A stretch of DNA of 64,000 nucleotides from JALZKA01 sp963717635 (lineage in GTDB: Bacteria > Actinomycetota > Thermoleophilia > Solirubrobacterales > 70-9). The stretch spans positions 1,736,001 through 1,800,000 of the forward strand of contig OY970347.1 in assembly GCA_963717635.1 (NCBI GenBank). Direction: 5' to 3'. The notes below the pieces were generated by a model. It was not told the origin of the DNA, did not search any database, and saw only the letters and a program-made list of their open reading frames with translations. Made by a program: the position numbers and the translations under genes. Below are positions 1 to 8,063 of this stretch, one piece after another (the first letter of the stretch is position 1; each line of letters begins with the position of its first letter).

Positions 1-1229
1 AGCCGGTGGTCGCCGTGTGAGTCGATTCGGCCGCCGCGCAATCCGCCGGTGCCGCGGACCGCGAATCCGTCGTCGAGCGCCTCCGCTTCGGCGCCCAGCG
101 CCCGTAGTGAATCGACGACCGTCGCGATCCGATCCGACTCCTTGTGGCGAAGCTCGCCGGCACCGCTGATCACCGTCTGACCCTCGGCGAAACAGGCGGC
201 GAGCCCGACCAACGGCAGCTCGTCGATCGCCAGCGGCACCTCGCCGGCGGCGACGCGGGTGGCGCGCAAGCTTGAGTGGCGCGCGTCCAGAACCCCCCGT
301 GGCTCGCCCCCGGCGGGCACGGCCTCCTCGACCTCGATCGCGGCACCCATCCGGTTCAGGATCCCGAGCAATCCCACCCGGGTCGGGTTCAGTCCGACAC
401 GCTCGAGGCGGACCCGGCTGCCCGGGACGAGCAGGGCCGCAACCAGGAAGAACGCCGCTGATGAGACGTCGCCCGGCACGTCGAAGCCGCACGGATCGAG
501 GCGGGCGGCCGGCTGCAACACGATCCGCCGGTCCGGTAATTCGCCGCGGACCGTCAGGCCGTGCCCGGTCGAGTTCGAATCGATCGTGACGCCGGCAGCC
601 GCCAGCATGCGCTCGGTGTGGTCGCGCGTGGGCGCGGACTCGATCACCTCGGTCTCGCCGTCCGCGTTCAGACCCGCGAGGAGCACGCAGGACTTGACCT
701 GGGCGCTCGCTACCGGCAGCCGGTAGGAGATGCCGTGCAGGGGCGCGCCCCAGACCTCGAGCGGCGGCAACCTGTCTTCGCGGCATTCGACGCTGGCGCC
801 CATCTCGCGGAGCGGCGCCACGACCCGGTCCACAGGGCGGCGGCTGATCGACTCGTCGCCTTCGAGCCTCCACGCACCCTGGCGCTGTCCCGCCAGCCAA
901 CCGGGCAGCAGGCGCAACAGCGTCCCGGCATTGCCGACATCGATCCCCTCCGTCTCGCGGCCGGCATGCTCGCCGGGGCCGTTCAGGCCGATGCCCTCGA
1001 TCCGAACGTCGAGCGCTCCCGGCACATCGGACTCGGCGGTCTCCACGGCTGCCCCGAGTGCCCGCATGGCTTCGAGTGTGGAGCGTGTGTCGACGGAGTC
1101 CAGGTATCCGCTCAGCCGCGACTCACCGTCGGCCATTGCCGCCAGGATCGCGGCCCGGTGCGAGATCGACTTGTCGGGTGGGGGCTGGAGTGTCCCGCTG
1201 AGCGGACCCGAAGGGTCGAAACGATTCAC
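1..1229 (-). CDS. aroA: 3-phosphoshikimate 1-carboxyvinyltransferase (EPSP synthase), C-terminus cut by window edge
   Basis: Transfers enolpyruvate from PEP to shikimate-3-phosphate, the sixth shikimate-pathway step, in the cytoplasm. The GTG start shares GTGA with the tyrA stop, so translation is probably coupled. The visible ~409 codons hold the N-terminal DKSISHR motif (residues 19-25, with the substrate-binding Lys and Ser), GNAGTLLRL (99-107) and a SAQVKSCVLLAGL stretch near residue 170, all EPSP-synthase hallmarks. The family is usually 425-450 residues, so only the last ~20-40 lie beyond base 1. It is the last visible gene of an aroF-tyrA-aroA run. Confidence 0.95.
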   Translation of the reverse strand, partial: MNRFDPSGPLSGTLQPPPDKSISHRAAILAAMADGESRLSGYLDSVDTRSTLEAMRALGAAVETAESDVPGALDVRIEGIGLNGPGEHAGRETEGIDVGNAGTLLRLLPGWLAGQRQGAWRLEGDESISRRPVDRVVAPLREMGASVECREDRLPPLEVWGAPLHGISYRLPVASAQVKSCVLLAGLNADGETEVIESAPTRDHTERMLAAAGVTIDSNSTGHGLTVRGELPDRRIVLQPAARLDPCGFDVPGDVSSAAFFLVAALLVPGSRVRLERVGLNPTRVGLLGILNRMGAAIEVEEAVPAGGEPRGVLDARHSSLRATRVAAGEVPLAIDELPLVGLAACFAEGQTVISGAGELRHKESDRIATVVDSLRALGAEAEALDDGFAVRGTGGLRGGRIDSHGDHR

Positions 1230-2320
1230 GGTTCGTCGACGAGCGGCGCCGCGGTGTGGCCGAGCTTGCGAACGACCTCCGCCGCCCGCTCGGCGCCTTC
1301 GGCGCCTGCCACCCACAGCGAGATCGCGCCGGTCCGCATGTCGGCGGCCGGGTAGAGGGCCATGTCCTCGATGTTGACGCCCGCGCGGCCGAGCGCCAGC
1401 GCGATCTCGGCCACGACGCCGGGCCGGTTGTCGACGCTCACCCGCAGCTCGCGCAGCGTGCCGCTTGCGAGCCCAGCCTCGGCGAGGGCACGACGGGCAT
1501 CGCCCGCGTCGCGCTGCCAGCCATCAAGCGCAACGGGGTCGCCCGTGCGCAGCAGGCGCGCGGCTTCGCGCAGGCGTTCGACAACCCGGTCGATCTCGTC
1601 CGCCACGGCCGCGCCGTTCGCAGCAAAGATGTCGGTCCAGATCGCGGGGTTGGCGCCGGCTACGCGCGTGGTGTCGCGAAAGCTGGGCCCCACCTGCGGC
1701 AGCCGCTCGGCTTCCTCCGAGAGCGCCGCCTGAGCCTGCGCGACGAGCACGTTCGCGATCACATGCGGGAGATGGCTGACGGTCGCCATCACGCGGTCGT
1801 GCGATTCCGCGTCGACAGCCTGGGGCCGGGCGCCGAGGTCCGCGACCATACGCTGCAACCGGTCGTAGTGCATCCCGCCGGCGTTCGCCCCCGGCGTCAG
1901 GTACCAGCGCGCGCCCTCGAACAGGTCCGCCCGCGCGTGCTCGACGCCCGCCGTCTCGGCGCCGGCAAGCGGGTGTCCCCCGATGAACCGCTCGGCCTCG
2001 GGGTGTTCGATCAGGCCCGCGACCAGCTCCCGCTTGGTCGAGCCGACGTCAGTGACCACGGTGTCATCACCGCTCGCGGCCAGCGCAGCCGCGACGACCT
2101 CCGGCAGCGCCCGCACCGGTGCCGCGCAGAACACCAGCTCGGCGCCACCCACGGCCTCGTCCGCGGACCCGGCGGCCATCGAGAGCGCGCCGAGCTCCAG
2201 GCCGCGCTCGAGGTTCGCGGGCTCAGGGTCGAACCCGGCAACCTCGGCGTCCAACCGGCCCCGCGCCGCCAGCCCGATCGAGCCGCCGATCAGGCCGACG
2301 CCGATTACAGCGATGCGCAT
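1226..2320 (-). CDS. tyrA: Prephenate dehydrogenase with C-terminal ACT domain
   Basis: Oxidatively decarboxylates prephenate to 4-hydroxyphenylpyruvate for tyrosine synthesis. 364 residues. The N-terminus is a Rossmann dinucleotide fold (GVGLIGGS, residues 7-14). A central helical domain carries the SHLPH motif around the catalytic His. The C-terminal ~70 residues form an ACT domain (VDNRPGVVAEIALALGRAG), the usual site of amino-acid feedback, so tyrosine regulation is plausible. It lies between aroF and aroA on the same strand. A strong hairpin, also a dispersed repeat, occupies the 71-bp gap on the aroF side. Confidence 0.95.
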   Translation of the reverse strand: MRIAVIGVGLIGGSIGLAARGRLDAEVAGFDPEPANLERGLELGALSMAAGSADEAVGGAELVFCAAPVRALPEVVAAALAASGDDTVVTDVGSTKRELVAGLIEHPEAERFIGGHPLAGAETAGVEHARADLFEGARWYLTPGANAGGMHYDRLQRMVADLGARPQAVDAESHDRVMATVSHLPHVIANVLVAQAQAALSEEAERLPQVGPSFRDTTRVAGANPAIWTDIFAANGAAVADEIDRVVERLREAARLLRTGDPVALDGWQRDAGDARRALAEAGLASGTLRELRVSVDNRPGVVAEIALALGRAGVNIEDMALYPAADMRTGAISLWVAGAEGAERAAEVVRKLGHTAAPLVDEP

Positions 2321-2341
2321 TGGGTCACCTAATCAGACGCC

Positions 2342-2385
2342 GAACGTCCCGGGGCCCGGGGCATAGCAAGGACTCCGGGACGTTC
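2342..2385. repeat. Palindromic REP-like repeat, copy 1 (aroF-tyrA gap)
   Basis: Perfect 11-bp inverted repeat: GAACGTCCCGG at 2342-2352 and CCGGGACGTTC at 2375-2385, with a 22-nt loop. Its reverse complement matches a second element at 52038-52081 at 35 of 44 positions with the same arm and loop lengths. That argues for a dispersed repeat family rather than a private terminator. Placed between aroF and tyrA it could also act as a processing or attenuation hairpin; there is no T-run after it. Confidence 0.75.
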
Positions 2386-2391
2386 AGCGGG

Positions 2392-3426
2392 TCAAACGCG
2401 TGAAACGAGCTTGCCCGCGACTTCGGCGACGGCGTAGACCTGGTCCGCATAGTCCGCGAACGTCTCGGTCGGCAGCGCCTGCGGGCCGTCGCAGATCGCC
2501 TGCTCCGGCTCGTTGTGGACCTCGACGATGATCCCGTCGGCGCCGGCGGCAGCCGCGGCCAGCGACATCGGACGCACCAGGTCGCGGCGACCGGCCGCGT
2601 GGCTCGGGTCGACGACGATCGGCAGGTGGGTCAGCTCGCGCAGGACCGGGACGGCCAGCAGGTCGAGCGTGAACCGGTAGGCGGTCTCGAAGGTGCGAAT
2701 GCCGCGCTCGCAGAGCATGACCTGCTCGTTGCCCTCCTTGAGGATGTACTCGGAGGCCATCAGCAGCTCTTCGAGCGTTGCGGAAAGGCCGCGCTTCAGC
2801 AGGACCGGCAAACCGGCCCGGCCGAGCTCGGCCAGCAGGCTGTAGTTCTGCATGTTGCGCGCGCCGACCTGGATCACGTCGGCGACCTCGACCACGTCGG
2901 CGATGTCGCGGACGTCCATCACCTCGGTCACGATCGGCAGCCCGGTCTCATCCTTCGCCTCCTGGAGCAGGCGCAGGCCCTCGACGCCCAGGCCCTGGAA
3001 CGCGTAGGGGGAGGTTCGGGGCTTGTACGCGCCACCGCGGAGCATCGCCACACCGGCCTCGTTGACCACCCGCGCCACCTCGAGCGTCTGCTCGCGGCTC
3101 TCGACGGTGCAGGGGCCGGCGATCAGGCCGAAGTGCTCGCCTCCGACCTTGCGGCCGTCGACCTCGACGGTTGTTCTCTCGCCCTTGCGGAATTGCGCCG
3201 AGGCGAGCTTGTACGGCTTCAGGATCGGCACCAGGTGGTCGACGCCCGGCGCGCCCTCCAGACCCAGCGACGCGACTCGTTCGCGGTCGCCGATCGCGCC
3301 GATCACGGTCAGCAACTCGCCCTTTGAGATGTGGGCCGAGCAGCCGACCTGCTCGATTCGTTCGACGACGTGACCGATCTCGGTCTCAGTCGCCCCCTCT
3401 TTCATCACGATCATCATCTGTCTCAA
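2392..3426 (-). CDS. aroF: 3-deoxy-D-arabino-heptulosonate 7-phosphate (DAHP) synthase, type I-beta with ferredoxin-like N-domain
   Basis: Condenses PEP with erythrose-4-phosphate, committing carbon to aromatic synthesis. 344 residues. Residues 1-70 are the ACT-like ferredoxin-like regulatory domain (MIVMKEGATETEI start) known from Thermotoga-type enzymes. The TIM barrel follows with AGPCTVES (~residue 103), GGAYKPRTSPYAFQG and DPSHAAGRRDLV, which carry PEP and metal ligands. First enzyme of the aroF-tyrA-aroA group. A 29-codon ORF rich in Trp, Phe and Tyr codons lies 91 bp upstream and suggests attenuation control in addition to allosteric control. Confidence 0.95.
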   Translation of the reverse strand: MRQMMIVMKEGATETEIGHVVERIEQVGCSAHISKGELLTVIGAIGDRERVASLGLEGAPGVDHLVPILKPYKLASAQFRKGERTTVEVDGRKVGGEHFGLIAGPCTVESREQTLEVARVVNEAGVAMLRGGAYKPRTSPYAFQGLGVEGLRLLQEAKDETGLPIVTEVMDVRDIADVVEVADVIQVGARNMQNYSLLAELGRAGLPVLLKRGLSATLEELLMASEYILKEGNEQVMLCERGIRTFETAYRFTLDLLAVPVLRELTHLPIVVDPSHAAGRRDLVRPMSLAAAAAGADGIIVEVHNEPEQAICDGPQALPTETFADYADQVYAVAEVAGKLVSRV

Positions 3427-3517
3427 GTGCCTTTCAGGTTCACGGAAGGTACGTCGCTGCTACGGCGCCCGGCGAAGATTTCCTGTCAACGGGGTCATGA
3501 CGACCCGGGCCGGACGC
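3427..3517 (-). promoter_or_regulatory. Putative attenuator region between leader peptide and aroF
   Basis: 91 bp between the leader stop codon and the aroF start. It holds a short dyad (GGGTC at 3492-3496, GACCC at 3502-3506). A longer imperfect pairing is possible between CCGGCCCGG (about 3503-3511) and the later CCGGGCGCCG stretch (about 3463-3472), so two mutually exclusive folds can be drawn. No T-run terminator is visible. A perfect TTGACA (complement of 3484-3489) lies here, but no good -10 sits 17 bp from it. Confidence 0.35.
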
Positions 3518-3607
3518 CTAGCTAAATCGCCAATAGGTAAACCACTGCTCGCGCGCGAACGCACCCTTGCGGGCGGTCGGCTGAGGCTGCACGAGGTCGC
3601 GGTTCAT
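3518..3607 (-). CDS. Aromatic-rich leader peptide upstream of aroF
   Basis: 29 codons, ATG to TAG. The peptide ends QWFTYWRFS. Residues 22-28 contain Trp, Phe, Tyr, Trp and Phe, and another Phe is at 17. This clustering just before the stop, ahead of a DAHP synthase gene, is the pattern of transcription-attenuation leaders (compare the described aroR leader of Corynebacterium aroF and trp leaders). A -10-like TACAAA (complement of 3615-3620) ends 7 nt before the ATG, so the transcript may be leaderless. The role is inferred; the ORF is read directly. Confidence 0.6.
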   Translation of the reverse strand: MNRDLVQPQPTARKGAFAREQWFTYWRFS

Positions 3608-3654
3608 CCCCCTTTTTGTAGCAGGGAGCGGGGAAAAGCGCAAATCCGCGGCCG

Positions 3655-3933
3655 TTATCCGCAGATGAGGTACCCGATGACGGTGGTCGGGCCGGAAGCG
3701 CCGAGGCTGTTGCAGCGGTCCGGGCCGTCGTAAGGGAAGAGCTCGCTGGGGACGGCGCCGTTGTAGCCGCCGGCGAAGCCGCCGCTGAGCGCGTGCATCT
3801 TGCCGGGGCAACGGACCTTGATCGTCGCCGGATCCGTGTCGCCGTTGTCGGTTCTGTAGGTAACGCCGCCCTCGCTGCCCTGATCGAAATCGGCGGTTGC
3901 GCTCGTTGCAAGCGCGAGCACGGACGCGCCCAA
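3655..3933 (-). CDS. Small putative secreted protein, unknown function
   Basis: About 92 residues from a TTG start. The N-terminus has a short hydrophobic run ending ATSATA-D, like the end of a signal peptide. The body has a VRCPGKMHALSGGF motif (Cys-Pro followed by a Gly-Gly segment) and two further Cys, resembling small exported actinobacterial proteins with CPxGxxxxxGG motifs. The n-region lacks positive charge. An ATG one frame over (reading MRW) just upstream suggests a one-base deletion or a mis-set start. Function unknown. Confidence 0.5.
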   Translation of the reverse strand: MGASVLALATSATADFDQGSEGGVTYRTDNGDTDPATIKVRCPGKMHALSGGFAGGYNGAVPSELFPYDGPDRCNSLGASGPTTVIGYLICG

Positions 3934-4009
3934 CGCATCAGCCCCAGACCTCGGATCCTGAACCCTCCTCCCCGCACGAGCCCACCGTATTGCTGTCTAC
4001 GATCTCCCC

Positions 4010-4666
4010 GTGCACCTGCTGACGACGATCCTGGCCGGCGTGACGATGCTGGGTGGGATGCCGGCTGAGCCCCCGGGCCGGGTGGGCCAGTCCCATTTCG
4101 AGTTCATGACCAAGCGCCTCACCGGCCAGGTGCGGGAGCGGGTCACCGGCAGCTCGTGGCGTCCAGGCTGCCCGGTCGGGCGCGGGGACCTGCGCCTGAT
4201 CCGCTCGAGCCATTGGGACTTCCAGGGTGACGTCGACCGCGGTGCCCTGATCGTGCACCGCAAGGAGAAGCGCGAGGTGGTGCGGGCGCTTCGCGGCCTG
4301 TTCCAGGCCCGCTTTCCGATTCGCAGGATGAAGCTGATCGACCGCTACGACGCCGACGACCATCGCTCGATGAACGCCGATAACACCTCGGCCTTCAACT
4401 GCCGCTTCGTCGCCGGGACCTCGCGCTGGTCAGAGCACGCGTACGGCCGCGCGATCGACGTCAACCCGATCGAGAACCCGTACGTCTCCGGCAGCCACGT
4501 CTCGCCGCCGGCGGGCCGGCCGTACGCGGACCGGTCACGCAACGCGAAGGGGATGATCCACCGCGGCGATGCCGCCTACGACGCGTTCCGCGACGTCGGC
4601 TGGCGCTGGGGCGGCAGCTGGTCCGGCCCCAACGATTTCCAGCACTTCAGCTCGACCGGGCGCTGA
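4010..4666 (+). CDS. M15-family peptidoglycan peptidase (VanY/CwlK-like)
   Basis: Likely zinc-dependent carboxypeptidase or endopeptidase cutting peptidoglycan stem peptides outside the cytoplasm. 218 residues from a GTG start. A hydrophobic N-terminus (LLTTILAGVTML) may be a weak signal peptide. The M15 zinc site is visible: SEHAYGRAIDVNP (His and Asp ligands, ~residues 143-155) and a later DFQHF His. Alone on the plus strand between hisC and the small secreted gene. TACGAT at 3998-4003 lies exactly 6 nt before the GTG with no ribosome-binding site, suggesting a leaderless transcript. Confidence 0.85.
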   Translation: MHLLTTILAGVTMLGGMPAEPPGRVGQSHFEFMTKRLTGQVRERVTGSSWRPGCPVGRGDLRLIRSSHWDFQGDVDRGALIVHRKEKREVVRALRGLFQARFPIRRMKLIDRYDADDHRSMNADNTSAFNCRFVAGTSRWSEHAYGRAIDVNPIENPYVSGSHVSPPAGRPYADRSRNAKGMIHRGDAAYDAFRDVGWRWGGSWSGPNDFQHFSSTGR

Positions 4667-4695
4667 CCAGCGCGCTGTCGGGACGGTCAGAGCGC
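4660..4695. terminator. Hairpin at convergent gene ends
   Basis: GCGCTGACC (4660-4668) pairs with GGTCAGAGCGC (4685-4695) with a two-base bulge. It covers the ends of the M15 peptidase and hisC genes, which converge. It has no T-run, so a bidirectional terminator role is only suggested by position. Confidence 0.35.
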
Positions 4696-5778
4696 CGCGG
4701 CGAGGCCGTCCAGGAAGCGCTGGTTCTGCTCGCGCGTCCCGTAGCTGACCCGGATCTGGCCGGGGCCGCCGAGCGGCGTTCCCGGGCGGACGATCACGCC
4801 CGCGTCCGCGAGCGCGGCGACGACCTCGCCCTCGTCCGCGTCGCCGAGGTCGATCCACGAGAAGTTCGCATGCGAGTCGGGCGTCGTGAGCCCGAGCTCG
4901 CGGACTCCCTCCTCGACGTGGATCCGCTCGATGATCGTCCGCTCTACCCGCCGGGCGACGTCGTCGGAGTGGCGAACCGCCTCGGCGCCCGCCGCCTGGG
5001 CCAGCGCGTTGACCGAGAACGGCTGGCGGACAGCGTCGAGGGCGGCGCGCACGCGCGCCGAGCCGAGCGCGTACCCGACGCGCAACCCGGCCAGTCCGTA
5101 GCACTTGGAGAACGTCCGCAAAACGACGAGGTTCTGACTGCGTCGCCAGAGGTCGACGCTCTCGTCGGGATCGTCGTGGAGCTGATACTCGGCGTAGGCC
5201 TCGTCGAGGATCACCGTGACGTGGTCCGGAACCGCCGCGACGAACTCCGCGATCCGCGCGATCGGGATATGCGTCGAGGTCGGGTTGTTCGGGTTGCAGA
5301 CGATCACGATCTGGGTCGCGGCCGTGACCTCGGTCAGCATCGCGTCGAGGTCGTGTTCGTAGGAGTCGGTCAGGGGCACGCGGATCTCCCGCGCGCCCGA
5401 GAGCGGCGCCACATAGGGGTAGATCGAGAACGACGGCCACGCGTAGACAACCTCGTCGCCCGGCTCGCAGAGGGCTGCGGCCGCGGCCAGCAGGAATTCG
5501 CAGGAGCCGTTGGCGACCGCGATCGAGGCGGGGTCTGCGTCGTGGCGCTCGGCGATCCGCTGGCGCAGCAGCGTCGCGGCCGGATCCGGATAGCGGTTCA
5601 TCGCGCCGGCCGCGCGCTCGATCGCGGCGATCACGTCGGCGTGTGGGCCCCACGGCGACTCGTTCGACGCGAGCTGCGCGATGTCGCCCGACGCGATCGC
5701 CTCGGGCGCCTTGCCCGCCGGCACCCCAGCCGTATACCCAGGGATCTGCTCGAGCTTGGATGAGAAGCGCACGGTCAT
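4687..5778 (-). CDS. hisC: Histidinol-phosphate/aromatic aminotransferase (HisC family)
   Basis: PLP-dependent class II aminotransferase, 363 residues. Visible motifs are NPNNPTSTH, DEAYAEY (PLP Asp and Tyr) and FSKCYGLAGLRVGY, which holds the Schiff-base Lys. The HisC family transaminates imidazole-acetol phosphate, and several members also accept phenylpyruvate and 4-hydroxyphenylpyruvate. No his genes are nearby; the neighbours are chorismate mutase, aroF, tyrA and aroA. The gene may therefore serve aromatic transamination here, possibly in addition to histidine synthesis. It starts 7 bp after aroH ends. Confidence 0.88.
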   Translation of the reverse strand: MTVRFSSKLEQIPGYTAGVPAGKAPEAIASGDIAQLASNESPWGPHADVIAAIERAAGAMNRYPDPAATLLRQRIAERHDADPASIAVANGSCEFLLAAAAALCEPGDEVVYAWPSFSIYPYVAPLSGAREIRVPLTDSYEHDLDAMLTEVTAATQIVIVCNPNNPTSTHIPIARIAEFVAAVPDHVTVILDEAYAEYQLHDDPDESVDLWRRSQNLVVLRTFSKCYGLAGLRVGYALGSARVRAALDAVRQPFSVNALAQAAGAEAVRHSDDVARRVERTIIERIHVEEGVRELGLTTPDSHANFSWIDLGDADEGEVVAALADAGVIVRPGTPLGGPGQIRVSYGTREQNQRFLDGLAAAL

Positions 5779-5785
5779 GCGCTTC

Positions 5786-6157
5786 CTATTGTGCGGAATG
5801 CAGGTCTGCGCGCAGTTTCTGGGTCTCGCCGATGTAGGTGTGGGCGGGCTCGTGATCGCGGGCGGCGTAGTAGTGCGCGAGCACCCGGATCACGCGGGGC
5901 ATCGCGCCCGGCACGTCGATTTCGCGGTTGCAGAGCAGCGGCACCCGGTCGAGGCCGAGCTCGCGAGCGGCTACCGCGGGGAATTCGGCGTCGAGGTCGT
6001 CGGTGGAGGTGAAGATGATGCTGACGAAGCTCGCCGGATCGAGGCCGTTGCGGTCGATCAGCTCCCCCATCAGCTCGCGGGTAGCCACCACGATCGACTC
6101 GGCGTCGTTCGCCGCGGCCTGGGCCGCGCCCCTGACTCCCCATAGGCGTTCAGTCAT
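5786..6157 (-). CDS. aroH: Chorismate mutase, AroH class
   Basis: Converts chorismate to prephenate, the entry to Phe and Tyr synthesis. About 123 residues, close to the 127 of the Bacillus trimeric enzyme, and of the same pseudo-alpha/beta-barrel class rather than the all-helical AroQ class. Motifs: WGVRGA at the N-terminus (active-site Arg), FTSTDDLDAEFPA, VPLLCNREIDVPGAMPRVIRVL. Start chosen at ATG 6157, which overlaps the rluB stop by 8 bp and puts RGA where the family has it. An ATG 12 bases upstream is also possible. Lies between rluB and hisC. Confidence 0.92.
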   Translation of the reverse strand: MTERLWGVRGAAQAAANDAESIVVATRELMGELIDRNGLDPASFVSIIFTSTDDLDAEFPAVAARELGLDRVPLLCNREIDVPGAMPRVIRVLAHYYAARDHEPAHTYIGETQKLRADLHSAQ

Positions 6158-6851
6158 CGCGCTGCGCATCCTTCCAGAGCTGCCTGACCTCCGACTCGCT
6201 CAGGCGCCTGGCCTCGCCCTCGGCAAGGCGTTGCAGGCGCAGCGGGCCGAACCCCACGCGCCGCAGCGCGACCACCTCGTTCCGGATCGCCCCCGCCATT
6301 CGCCGGACCTGGCGGTTGCGCCCTTCGCGGATCGTGAGCTCGATTCCCCGCTTCCCGGCCCGCCGGACACGAGCCGGACGCGTCGGACCGTCCTCCAGCC
6401 GCACGCCCTTGCGCAGCTGGGCGAGTTCGGCGTCGGTCGGTGCCCGCCGCAGCGTCGCGCGATAGGTGCGCTCGACCCCGTAGCGCGGATGCGTCAGCCG
6501 GTTCGCGAGCTCGCCGTCGTTGGTCAGCAGGATCAGGCCGGTGGAGTCGGCGTCGAGGCGTCCGACCGGGTACAGCCGCCGCTGCGACGGCACCAGTTCG
6601 GTGACCGCCTGGCGAGCGCCGGGCTCGCGTGCGGTCGAGACGACGTCGAGCGGTTTGTTGACGACCCAAACCTCGCGCGGCTCGGGCCGGACCGGCTCGC
6701 CGTCGACCGCGACCTTGCTGCGTTCGTCGACGTCGCGGGCCGGGTCCGTGACCACCGAGCCGGCCACGGTCACCCGGCCGGCCGCGATCAGCGTCTCCGA
6801 GCGGCGTCGCGATGCAACACCGCAGTGGGAGAGATATTTTCCAAGTCGCAC
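6150..6851 (-). CDS. rluB: rRNA pseudouridine synthase, RsuA/RluB family
   Basis: Isomerises a uridine in rRNA to pseudouridine, probably 23S. 233 residues. N-terminal S4 RNA-binding domain (residues 1-60: RLGKYLSHCGVASRR), then the catalytic domain with GRLDADSTGLILLTNDG, whose Asp is the nucleophile, and EGRNRQVRRM near the C-terminus, typical of RsuA/RluB. Part of the scpA-scpB-rluB-aroH order common in Gram-positives, but interrupted here by an opposite-strand methyltransferase. Confidence 0.92.
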   Translation of the reverse strand: MRLGKYLSHCGVASRRRSETLIAAGRVTVAGSVVTDPARDVDERSKVAVDGEPVRPEPREVWVVNKPLDVVSTAREPGARQAVTELVPSQRRLYPVGRLDADSTGLILLTNDGELANRLTHPRYGVERTYRATLRRAPTDAELAQLRKGVRLEDGPTRPARVRRAGKRGIELTIREGRNRQVRRMAGAIRNEVVALRRVGFGPLRLQRLAEGEARRLSESEVRQLWKDAQRDD

Positions 6852-6870
6852 AGCGCGGGAAGGATGCCGT

Positions 6871-7485
6871 ATGAGCCTCGCCTACCGGATCTTCTACGCA
6901 GTCGGCTTCACGCCGTGGGAGCAGATGGCGGATCCGCGGATCGCGAACCAGATCAATTCGCTCTTCGCGCGCGACGAGGATGGCCAGCCGCCGCATGGCT
7001 CGGCGCTCGATCTCGGCTGCGGCAGCGGCATCTGGGCCGTCGAGCTCGCACGGCGCGGATGGGAGGTCACCGGCGTGGACTTCGTCCCCAAGGCTCTCAG
7101 GCGCGCGCGCACGCGGGCCGATGACGCGGGGGTCGATCTGCGACTCGCGCACGGTGACGTGACGGACCTCGGCCCAGCGGACATCGGTTCAGGTTTCCGG
7201 CTCATCGTTGACTTCGGGTGCTTCCACGACGAGCTCAGCGACGAGCAACGCGTGGCGGAGGCACGCGAAGTAACGGCGGCGGCGGCGGCCGATGCGACGA
7301 TGCTGCTGATGGCGTGGGAGCCGGGGCGGCGCGGCCCACTGCCACGGGGTGCGAGTTCCGAGGACATCGAGGCGGCCTTTTCTCAATGGCGGATCGTCGA
7401 GGACGAGCCGATGGACGTACCTGACAAAGCGCCGGGCTACGTGAAGCGCGCCGGGCCTCGGTTCTACCGGCTGCGCCGCGCGTAG
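6871..7485 (+). CDS. SAM-dependent class I methyltransferase
   Basis: 204 residues from ATG 6871, with GGAAGGA upstream. The SAM-binding motif I is LDLGCGSGIWAVEL (~residues 46-59) and an acidic residue ending strand 2 is in TGVDFVPKAL. Motif IV is replaced by VDFGCFHDEL. This is a Methyltransf_25-like fold of unknown substrate. The open frame extends upstream antisense to rluB; that extension does not look like protein. It sits alone on the plus strand between rluB and scpB. Confidence 0.85.
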   Translation: MSLAYRIFYAVGFTPWEQMADPRIANQINSLFARDEDGQPPHGSALDLGCGSGIWAVELARRGWEVTGVDFVPKALRRARTRADDAGVDLRLAHGDVTDLGPADIGSGFRLIVDFGCFHDELSDEQRVAEAREVTAAAAADATMLLMAWEPGRRGPLPRGASSEDIEAAFSQWRIVEDEPMDVPDKAPGYVKRAGPRFYRLRRA

Positions 7486-7487
7486 CC

Positions 7488-8063
7488 TCAGGCAGCGCGC
7501 TGCTCGCCCGCCTTGAGCAGGCGCTCGCGGAGGTCCTGCTCGTCTGAGGGGGTCGGGTCGAACCTGGCCGGATCGGGCAACGCGTCAAGCCCCGCCAGGC
7601 CGAAGACCCGCTCGAACAGCGGCGTCGTCCGGTAGATCGTGGCGCCGAAGCGCGAACGCCCGGACTCCTCGATCAGACCGCGCTCGCCGAGGGTCTGGAC
7701 CGCGGATTCGCCCGCGACGCCGCGGATCCGCGAGATCTCCGGCCGCGAGACCGGCTGCAGGTAGGCGACGATCGCCAGGGTCTCGGCCTGCGCCTGGGTC
7801 AGCGGCGGGGTCTTGGGGCGCGAAAGGAGCTTGCGCGCGGCTTCCTCGGCGACGGGGTCGGCGGCAAGCGTCCAGCCCCCCGCGACGTTTCGCAGCACAA
7901 GGCCCCGGGCTCCTTCGGCAAACGCGCCGCCGAGCCCGTCCAGCGCCCGCTCCACCTGGGCCTCGGTTGCGTCGGTGGCCTCGACCAACTCGGCGACCGA
8001 CACGGGCTCCGGGGCCAAAAACAGCAGCCCCTCGATGATCCGCTCCAACCGCGGCGCTTCCAT
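7488..8063 (-). CDS. scpB: Segregation and condensation protein B
   Basis: Winged-helix dimer that, with ScpA, bridges the heads of SMC to form the bacterial condensin. 191 residues. Shows the ScpB pattern IIEGLLFLAPEPVSVAEL at the N-terminus, TQAQAETLAIVAYLQPVSRPEI in the middle and a GLIEESGRSRFGATIYRTTPLF second winged helix. Its start shares one base with the scpA stop. smc itself is not in the window. Confidence 0.95.
   Translation of the reverse strand: MEAPRLERIIEGLLFLAPEPVSVAELVEATDATEAQVERALDGLGGAFAEGARGLVLRNVAGGWTLAADPVAEEAARKLLSRPKTPPLTQAQAETLAIVAYLQPVSRPEISRIRGVAGESAVQTLGERGLIEESGRSRFGATIYRTTPLFERVFGLAGLDALPDPARFDPTPSDEQDLRERLLKAGEQRAA

Noticed and set aside
3484..3489. Perfect TTGACA between the leader peptide and aroF as the aroF promoter
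   Set aside because: No acceptable -10 lies 16-18 bp downstream. Kept only as a caveat to the leader hypothesis.
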